DNA of 16,493 bases, taken from Ettlia oleoabundans. Taxonomy: Eukaryota > Chlorophyta > Chlorophyceae > Chlamydomonadales. Positions 1 to 6,831 of this stretch are shown in pieces. Location: the NCBI GenBank assembly GCA_019693395.1, contig JAAMXP010002290.1, positions 1 to 16,493 on the forward strand. The letters run 5' to 3'. Position 1 is the stretch's first letter, and each line of letters begins with the position of its first letter. A program made the translations under genes and the position numbers. The notes below the pieces were generated by a model, which saw nothing but the letters and a program-made list of their open reading frames with translations, searched no databases and was not told the origin of the DNA.

Positions 1-20
1 GTGGTGGTGGTGGTGGTGGT
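1..20. repeat. (GTG)n microsatellite at the left edge
   Basis: About six GTG units open the window and are followed by a donor-like GTAAGC at 19-24. If this were the end of the preceding GPN3 exon, the expected Gly-Gly before LLYC would not be made, so the tract is more likely intronic. No coding sequence is recognised in 1-234. Confidence 0.85.
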
Positions 21-234
21 AAGCACGCGCGCCGGTGTCTCCTGTGTGAATGGTTGATGACGGGCTGAGTGGTGAGGGTCTTCCTACATTTCAATGCTGC
101 TTGGAGGACAGATCTGGAAATTGGTGGCAAAGTAGAGGCAGCCAACTCTTGTTGCATTTTGCGCTGATAGTGATGACACATTGTCTTGCTGGCTCCGAAT
201 CCTTTTTGCCGGCATTTGCCTGTACTGCATGCAG

Positions 235-1875
235 GGGGCTGCTATATTGCATGGAGTACCTAGAAGAAAACTTGGAGGAATGGCTGGGCTCGGAGCTGGA
301 GGCAAGTGCCGGCAGCCTCCAGCCTGAAACCACTGCAGGTGGAACAGCACGGCCTGTAGCCAGTCGCCGTAATCGAGTTATTGCAGAACGTGGCATGGCC
401 CCTGTAGTGATCAAGGGCCACCAGCTGTCTCTTGACCCGCCATTCCCTGAGCCAGCCTGGTGCACACCTGACATGCAATTTTGCCTGCATCCAACCCATT
501 CAGCCCTTGTTCTCTACTTAACAGGATGTGCCGTCATGCAGGCTTATGGCGACGATGATTACCTGCTGTTTGACTGCCCGGGACAGATAGAGCTCTACTC
601 ACACGTCTCGGTGTTCCGCACCTTTGTGGACTACCTCAAGCGGGAGGGCTGGCAGATCTGCGTGGTGGGTGGGTGGGGTGGGTGCCTTGTGAGTAAGGCA
701 ATGAACAGGGCCCTGCTGTCGCCCAGGATCAGGGAGGGGCCTCTCTCCCTGCCTGCCTGTCTCCACCCATCCACCCTGTCGACCAGTGTGTCCAGTCAAG
801 GTGTCTTGCCCTGCGTGGCACACTGCGTACCCACAGGTGTACTGCTTGGACTCACAATTCATTGCTGAGATGCCCAAGTTCATTGCCGGCTGCCTGGCAG
901 CGCTGTCAGCAATGGTGCAGCTGGAGCTGCCGCACGTCAACATACTCACAAAAGTGGACCTTTGCAAGAACAAGGTGAGACACATCCCTACTTCCCTGCT
1001 GGTTGGTGCCTTTCTGGTCTTGTACCGTATTGCACAAAAGCATTGACTGTGCAAGTGTGCTGGACAGTGTTTGCCTAAGTTCCAGACTCCAAAGGGAGGC
1101 AGTTGCCAGCCGGGTGGCTATCAAGGTTGTCTCCAACCCTGGCAGGAACCAGCGCCCCAATGTGCTAACCCTCGCTGCACCCCAACTGTTTGCCTGCCTG
1201 ACCACCTTACCCCTTGCAGGAAGGGCTCGAGTCCTTCCGCTTCCCTGATGCTTTAGAGATGCGGCATGAGCTGGACAAGCAGGTGAATCAGCCAGCTGGC
1301 CTTCTGTAGCTCTCTAGCACCCACGTACTGGCGGCCTTAGTAACGGCCACCATGCATCCGCTGCTCGTGTGAACACAAGTGTGTGCTGCTGGCTGGCTGA
1401 GTCCACTGCAGCTATTGGGGTCACAGCGATTGAAGGTTCCTCCTTGTTGCTGCTGTGCCTGTTCCATGGGGTGTTCCCTGCAGACGGGCCCGCACTTTCG
1501 TCGGCTGAACGAGTCTGTAGTTCAGCTTCTGGATGACTTCTCCATGGTCACCTTCACGCCGCTAGACATAAGCGAGGAGGAAAGCATTGAGGACCTGCTG
1601 CTGCAGATAGACATGGCGATACAGGTGGCGTCCCACAAGCTGGATTGGGCTGCTGCAGTGTATCCACAAGATGCTTTTGGGAGAGCTTTGTCCAGGCAGC
1701 TGGGGTGCATGTTGCTTGCAGTTGGTACGGACTTGAGCTGCTGCTGTGGTCACTTTGCGTTTGTGCCGCTGTACTGTTGTGCTGCCTGCAGTACGGCGAG
1801 GACCAGGATGTGAGGACGGAGGAGATGGGGGACATGGCAGACCAAGACGAGGGTGGCGCTGGAGCAGACTATTAG
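235..1875 (+). CDS. GPN3: GPN-loop GTPase 3, 5'-partial, six exons
   Basis: GPN3 is a GPN-loop GTPase that acts with GPN1 in assembly and nuclear import of RNA polymerase II. Exons: 235-301, 542-664, 837-974, 1220-1282, 1484-1624, 1792-1875 (TAG). All junctions keep frame; the first exon enters in phase 2. Visible family motifs are GLLYCMEYLEENL, DDDYLLFDCPGQIELY (G3 region, DCPGQ), LDSQF, ALSAMVQLELPHVNILTKVDL (G4, TKVD) and LLLQIDMAIQ/YGED near the C-terminus. About 204 residues are present against roughly 270-285 for the family, so the P-loop and Gly-Pro-Asn loop exons lie left of the window. The C-terminus is a short acidic tail ending GAGADY. The first intron uses a GC donor (GCAAGT). 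The paralogues GPN1 and GPN2 are less likely because the CMEY, LDSQF and AIQYGED stretches follow GPN3 best. Confidence 0.93.
302..541 (+). other. GPN3: GC-AG intron of GPN3
   Basis: The exon ends GAG at 301 and is followed by GCAAGT; the acceptor is TGCAG ending at 541. Removing this 240 nt joins SELE to AYGDDDYLLFDCPGQ in phase 0, as expected of GPN3. The tract can also be read through as an open frame, which would add 80 residues unlike the family. No GT donor gives the same join. Confidence 0.8.
667..682 (+). other. G-quadruplex motif at a GPN3 5' splice site
   Basis: GGGTGGGTGGGGTGGG begins two bases after the GT of the donor at 665-666. Four G-runs of three or more with single-T loops form a classic quadruplex motif on the RNA-sense strand. 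Confidence 0.75.
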
Positions 1876-2055
1876 ACGGTATGGGCAACAGCACCTTTCT
1901 AAGTTTTCCAGTGTTTGTGGTGCTGACCCATCAGGCTGCACACAATTAGGCAGATATTATCAGTGTTGTTGACTACAGTTAGTTAGTCAGAGGCTACACG
2001 CAGTTTTCGAGCATGACAGAGGACCGGTGCAGGCTGCTCTGCATTGGCGGCACCA

Positions 2056-2060
2056 TGTAA
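2056..2060 (+). terminator. GPN3: TGTAA polyadenylation signal, GPN3
   Basis: TGTAA is the standard green-algal poly(A) signal. It lies about 180 nt after the GPN3 stop codon, a normal distance for a 3' UTR of this kind. Confidence 0.6.
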
Positions 2061-2143
2061 TATGACTTTGCCAACGTCAACTTACTTGGGCCAAGAAAAA
2101 AAATGTTGAGCTGAGCCAGGTGGGCATATGGACTAAGTGAGTG

Positions 2144-2165
2144 ATGCGCATATTGCGCATATTGC
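2144..2165. promoter_or_regulatory. Tandem and inverted repeat upstream of PIGW
   Basis: TGCGCATAT occurs twice head to tail (2145-2153, 2154-2162) followed by TGC. The same bases form an inverted repeat, ATGCGCA-TAT-TGCGCAT (2144-2160). It lies about 275 bp before the PIGW start codon. A regulatory role is inferred only from symmetry and place. Confidence 0.35.
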
Positions 2166-2435
2166 AAGGAAACGCGCTCAGGTGGTCTTTAATATGCAGA
2201 GAGGGACCCTACCTTTGCAAGTCGATAGGACCCTGTATTGCCATACGCATGTTCATGTGAACGCGTGCAGCCTGATTGGGTATGCAAGCTAAGCAGTGCT
2301 GAAGGAACGCATGTCATTTGTCCAAGGCAGCGGTCTCTGGCATGTGCGGTGAGCTGACACGACCGGCATGCTGCGACCTCAAATTGAATGCATGTTGATG
2401 CTTTCTCCACCTGACATGCTGACATTGATCCCCCG

Positions 2436-4354
2436 ATGACAAGCTTGAGGGAGCAGAAGGAGGCGTTCGTGTCGGGGCATGCGGGTGGCTCGGTGCTCGA
2501 GGTGTCGGCTGTCGCTGCGTCTCCGGTAGTACTGCTCGTGCTGTGGCGCCTGCTGCAGCACCCGTCCGCTGGCGCCGTTGGGCTGTTCCACAGCGCAGCG
2601 GCCACCGCTCCCGGTTTGGCGGTGGAGCTCGTGGTGTTGGTTCTGCCACAGGTTGCGCACCTCCTGGGCCTGGTCTCACCCGCAGTGCAGCTTGGTAGCA
2701 CTGTAGCCCTTGCAGCTGCCCTGTTCACCACACAGCACAGCACGGAGTGGCAGCAGCGCCGCCGCATTGCTGACAAGCGGGCGCTGATGACAGTGCTGCG
2801 GTGAGTTGGTGGCACCTGGCGGAGGGTGCAGGCAGGGGGCCTTGCTGTGAGATGAGGAGCAGGCAAGGCATGCTGTTTTGCATGAAACCGTTTGTTCCTC
2901 CCCAGTTCTGTCGATTTTTCAGCTGACCTGCTGCCCGTGCCTGCACACAAGGAACGATCCCGTTTTCGTGCTGGGCCTGCCCCCAAACCGTCCTCATCTG
3001 CCCTGGTCCTTGCAGGGACAGCATCTCAGCCTACCGTGCTTCCCTCATGCTCATTACCTGCATCTGTATCTTGGGAGTAGATTTCCATGCCTTTCCCCGC
3101 CGCTTTGCGAAGGCAGAAACCTACGGCACCGGGCTGATGGATGCTGGGGTGGGATCCTTTGTGGCAGCCAGCGGATTGGCACACGGCCTGTCTGCTGCCG
3201 CACGCGCAACAGCAGTGCCGCACCAGATGCGACTTGATGCAGTCGTACAGTGCTCAGCCTGGCGAAAACGCGGCGGGCAGGCGCTGGCGCTGCTAGCGAT
3301 AGGTGGGTGGGCCAGGTGTCTACTGGCTGGCATTAAATGCTGCTGATTGATCTGCAGCTGATCTCTCCTAGTTTCATTCCAGTGGCAGTAAGCGCATTGC
3401 ATGAGCCTGCCTGATGCATCAGCTGTGGACGCCACGCTTCCTCAGACCAAACTCTTTTTCACGGGGTTTGCAGGCCTGGGTCGGCTTGTGGTCACTGGTG
3501 CCGCCAACTACCAGAGCCATGCCAGCGAGTACGGCGTGCACTGGAACTTCTTCTGTACGCTGGCTGCTCTGCGCCTGCTGAATATGCTGCTGCCATGGGC
3601 TGCAGCCAGCTGCGCTGCTGCAGCTGTTGCCGGCGGCGCCCTATTGGCAGCGCACCAGTTGGTACTATCAGCAGGGCATGTGGTCGACATAGTGCACTCT
3701 GAAAACAGAGGCGACGGCTTGTTCAGCGCCAACAAGGAGGGCCTGCTGTCGCTGCCAGGCTATTGGACGCTGCAGCTGCTGGGCACGGCGGCGGGACACG
3801 CCGCCTATCGTATGGCAGCAGCAGCAGCATTGGCATCACAACAGCCGGCTAATGGCGGGGAAAGACGTCACAACATCCAGAGCAGTGGCAGCGGAGCCAG
3901 CAGCAGCAGCACCAGGCTGACCGTGCGAGTCGTGGCGCCGCAGCGGCAACAGCGGGGGCCAGTACTGCGTCTGCTGGCGCAGATGGTGGCGGCTACAGCT
4001 GCGCTCTGGCTGACATATTGGGCCGTGGCGGAGGCTGTGCAGCCTGTGTCGCGGCGTGCCTGCAATGCTGCGTACGTGCTTTGGATGCTGGCGCTTAACG
4101 TGCAGTGTGTGGCGCTTTTTGCTGCCGCCGAGCTGCTCCTTCCTGGCGCCACGCCGCATCTGCTGCTGGCTGTGAGCTCTGCCATGCTGCCCTTTTTCCT
4201 GGCTGCCAACCTTCTCACTGGGGCAGTCAATCTGGCTGTCAACACGCTGGCAGCCTCCAACACGCAAGCAATCCTACTAACCTCGACATATATGGTGGTG
4301 CTATGTGGAGGCGCAGTGATGGCCAAGGGCAAACGGTATGAGCAGCAGTTTTGA
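2436..4354 (+). CDS. PIGW: GPI inositol acyltransferase (PIG-W/GWT1)
   Basis: PIG-W/GWT1 is an ER multi-pass membrane enzyme that acylates the inositol ring of glucosaminyl-phosphatidylinositol in GPI-anchor synthesis. Exons: 2436-2800, 3016-3302, 3474-4354 (TGA), giving 510 residues, close to the human and yeast proteins (about 490-505). Start ATG 2436 leads into SLREQKEAFVSGHAGGSVLE, the conserved family N-terminus. Further signatures are ICILGVDFHAFPRRFAK, ETYGTGLMDAGVGSFV, SHASEYGVHWNFF, NKEGLLSLPGY, RRACNAAYVLWMLALN and FLAANLLTGAVNLAVNT. Hydrophobic helices alternate throughout. Residues about 331-380 are an Ala/Ser/Gln-rich insert between membrane segments. The exon 3 acceptor (TGCAG at 3473) was chosen because the open frame upstream of it does not match the family, while the join ALLAI-GLGRLVVTG does. 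The donors are GTGAGT and GTGGGT. Confidence 0.95.
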
Positions 4355-4562
4355 ATTAGTCTACTTGATTGGAAACCGTGCTACTTTAAGTATTCGTAGT
4401 CTGTTATACGTGACCCTGGTTCTACTAGAATATGGGGGCCAACAACGAGGCGCCTGGCAACCGAGCACTGGATTTAACTCGCGCCAGTTATCTGGCTACC
4501 AGTTGCAGGCAGCACCACGGTGCCGGGGTGCTGTAACCGACACGTTCGTGCGGTGGTAGATA
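4355..4562. other. Convergent 3' intergenic region
   Basis: Only 208 bp separate the PIGW stop and the methyltransferase stop on the other strand. There is one TGTAA on the + strand and none on the - strand (no TTACA), so the methyltransferase poly(A) signal is either variant or lies inside PIGW. Confidence 0.65.
4532..4536 (+). terminator. PIGW: TGTAA polyadenylation signal, PIGW
   Basis: TGTAA about 180 nt after the PIGW stop and only 27 nt before the stop codon of the convergent methyltransferase gene, so the PIGW transcript probably ends inside that gene's terminal exon or last intron. Confidence 0.55.
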
Positions 4563-6568
4563 TCAGCTGAAATTGCCGTCAAAATCCTGCACAGCATGCA
4601 AGCCACTAGTAAGTACCAGTAAGTTTAATCGTATCATCTCCGTCATCACCGCAATTCTCACAGAACGGGCAAGAGTCGAAACATGAACTGGAACTGCCAA
4701 GCGCATTTGAAAGAGCAAGCGCACCTCATCAACCTCTCCTGCCGCTGCCACGTGATCCTCATACAACCCCATCTCCCGCAGCGACAGACGCTTCTGCTGC
4801 GCCACAAATAGCCAAGGCCGCACCCCGGCAGGGTCCAGAGCAAGAGCCGGCTCCCAACGTCCCCAGTCAGTCTGGGGCCCAAAGTCCACCCCAGCACCAA
4901 GCAGCCTGCAGCGCAAAGCGGTGCTAGGAGGGAAATGAGGACTGGCTATGGCAAGGAAGGATAAGGTGGTGGGCAATGCGGCAAGGCGTTATGCCTTGGC
5001 ATATGCCCAATGGCACTACTAGATCCCGCATCAAAAGGCAACATCCGTCGCATGTACTGCCACCAGTGCAGTCAACTAGTTGTCTACTACTGCAGAAACT
5101 GGCACATCAGCCCCACCACCAGTACCACCACCCCCACTCCGCCAACACACAGATACACGTACTACACCACCACAAGCAAAAGCAGCAACAGGTTGTGCCA
5201 GACACCGGCAACAAATACCCTGTCTCGTCCAATCTCGGTACACTGCATCTCATCTCATCACATTGAATCCCGTTTGGTCCCATTTCCATCGGAACCCACC
5301 CAAAACTGGCCAGCAGATTATCCAGTCGTTGGCGGTCCATGGGCGGCAGCAGGCCCGCCACCAGGCTGTCAAAGGCCGCCAAGTTGCACAGGTCGCTAAA
5401 CAGGCTCTCCAAAGCGGCAGGTTCTAAGCCTAGGCAGCTGATTCCCTGCACCAAATGTTGTGGGCAGCATTATGTGCAACTCGGAGCAGTGTCAGTAGAT
5501 GGGGGCACAGGCGACCACTAGGGCTGGGTAGCCGAGTGAAGCTACACGACCACCATGCCGCTGCCTCACCTGCAGCACCCAGACTGACAGGCGATCGCCG
5601 CGGAAACCTGCCCGTTCCAGCGCCTCTTCAAAGCTAGCGCCACTGCCGCAGCCGCTGTTGTCACCCAGCTGCTGCACATTGGCAGGCACACGCCGCAGCA
5701 GGCAGCCACGCGGCACACGAGCCTGCTGCGCCTTGAAAGCTGCCTGCGCCTGTTGATGTGCTTCAGCGGGCGCGAGGCAGTAGATGACGGTGCCCTCCGG
5801 CCAGGGCAGACGGTACGGGCGGGTGTCAAAGGCGTCACCCAGCAGTACAACCTGGTTGTACTCCTGCATTGACCTGGATAGCATGTCTTAGGCATAAGAG
5901 GAGTGTCACGAAGGTGGCGGTGGTGGTGGTGGCAAGTGCTGTCGCCAACAGAGGAAGCAGCTGCGCAGGAGGTTGGCAAATTCCCAACATGTGCACGCCC
6001 CGTAGCACCCACCAAGGGCAACTCTGCTGGGTGTTGGTGCTGCTGCAGCCGAACCCACCTGTGTGAGATCACGTTCCAAGTTCACTACCGTCACGGCTTT
6101 GAGCAGCTGCTCATCTAGGAAGCGAGTGGCCAGCGCATCCCGCTGTGCCTCTGCTGAGCCGTCAGCCCCAGCTGGCACAACTGCCCCTGTTGCAACTATC
6201 GCCTCAACCAGCGCCGCAGAAAAGCTGTCCGTAAACAGGGGAAGTGGCTGCTGCTGCTCGTCTGCTCGCACTGCAGCTAGCCGCACGGAACATTCCAGCC
6301 CTGTATGGCTGCTGTGAGCACTGGGGATGCTGCCGTTCAAGCTGCGGCCATCACCACCATCGAAGCTGTTAGAAGCTGCAGTCCTTACCAGCATGTGTCG
6401 CCTAGGAAGGCTGCTGGTGCTGTACGTGTCACATGTGCTCCCCTGCAAGCTCCTGCCTTGCACAGCTGTAGTGTGTAACGGTGGGGTTATGTTGCACCGC
6501 CAGGTGGGACGGCCGTGGAAGCCGCAAGCAAGGGCTGCCAACACTACCGGCGCTGTTGAATTATGCAT
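4563..6568 (-). CDS. SAM-dependent methyltransferase, LCM/PPM1 family
   Basis: A methyltransferase of the leucine carboxyl methyltransferase family; the substrate is not known, and many plant, algal and bacterial members are uncharacterised. Exons in transcript order: 6568-6059, 5863-5570, 5445-5300, 4905-4725, 4586-4563, giving 384 residues with every phase matching. ATG 6568 follows an in-frame TAG at 6595-6593. The first 65 or so residues are Ser/Thr/Arg-rich with few acids (MHNSTAPVVLAALACGFHGR...), like a plastid or mitochondrial transit peptide. Family marks are PLFTDSFSAALV, ATRFLDEQLL, the SAM-binding QVVLLGDAFDTRPYRLPWP (about residues 174-192), the LxxLGLEPAALESL region and the C-terminal QKRLSLREMGLYEDHVAA. 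The last intron (donor GTGCGC) is supported because the join ...GEVDE-DFDGNFS gives a typical acidic/aromatic C-terminus; reading through would add about 47 unlike residues. The 394-nt third intron holds CCA/CCACC-rich low-complexity sequence and no gene. Confidence 0.85.
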
Positions 6569-6629
6569 TACTGAATATGGTTTCGTCGTTTCCTAGGTAA
6601 TGGGTGCTCGTGGTGGCAGGAGTACAACT

Positions 6630-6647
6630 GTTCGCACCGGTGCGAAC
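6630..6647. promoter_or_regulatory. Perfect 18 bp palindrome
   Basis: GTTCGCACCGGTGCGAAC equals its own reverse complement. The flanking bases (T, G) do not extend it. It lies 62 bp from the methyltransferase ATG and 185 bp from the eRF3 ATG, in a place suited to a dimeric DNA-binding protein. No known site name is assigned. Confidence 0.6.
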
Positions 6648-6735
6648 GGGGACCTTGCTGGGTTGATGCACAAGACACTGGATCCAGCTGGTTGAGTGCA
6701 ATATGCTGCATTGGGCATACAAGTCCAACTAACCC

Positions 6736-6750
6736 ACCCCCCAGGGGGGT
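6736..6750. repeat. ACCCCCC-A-GGGGGGT inverted repeat
   Basis: A 7 bp arm, one central base and a matching arm. It lies 82 bp before the eRF3 start and may be within its 5' UTR, where the one-base loop is too tight for a simple hairpin without opening the inner pairs. Confidence 0.5.
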
Positions 6751-6831
6751 GCTCCTAGTCAGCAGCGGAAGGAAAGAGGCCTTGTGCAGTACTCGGCTTG
6801 TGCAGAGCAATCTAACATTCCCTCATTCAAG

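Larger units (their letters stand above)
1876..2435. other. Intergenic: GPN3 3' end and PIGW 5' region
   Basis: 560 bp between the GPN3 stop and the PIGW ATG. It holds a TGTAA polyadenylation signal (2056-2060), a short tandem/inverted repeat (2144-2165) and a small hairpin-forming GTTCA-TG-TGAAC at 2251-2262. No credible ORF or RNA gene was seen. The PIGW promoter must lie here. Confidence 0.7.
6569..6831. promoter_or_regulatory. Bidirectional promoter region, methyltransferase / eRF3
   Basis: 263 bp separate two divergent start codons. It contains a perfect 18 bp palindrome (6630-6647) and a C6-A-G6 inverted repeat (6736-6750). TGTGCAG acceptor-like sites at 6783-6789 and 6800-6806 leave open a 5' UTR intron for eRF3. 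No TATA box was called. Confidence 0.65.

Noticed and set aside
2189..2986. 265-codon open frame on the - strand
   Set aside because: It is antisense to the first PIGW exon, has Arg/Cys/Thr-rich composition typical of a shadow frame, and has no family resemblance.
3401..3473. Start of the PIGW third exon at the ATG at 3401
   Set aside because: This stretch is open in frame, but the upstream exon joins correctly only at 3474, restoring the conserved GLGRL sequence; 3401-3473 is the end of the intron.
5590..5599. GGCGATCGCC, the cyanobacterial HIP1 palindrome
   Set aside because: A single copy inside a methyltransferase exon (RGDRL); chance in GC-rich coding DNA.
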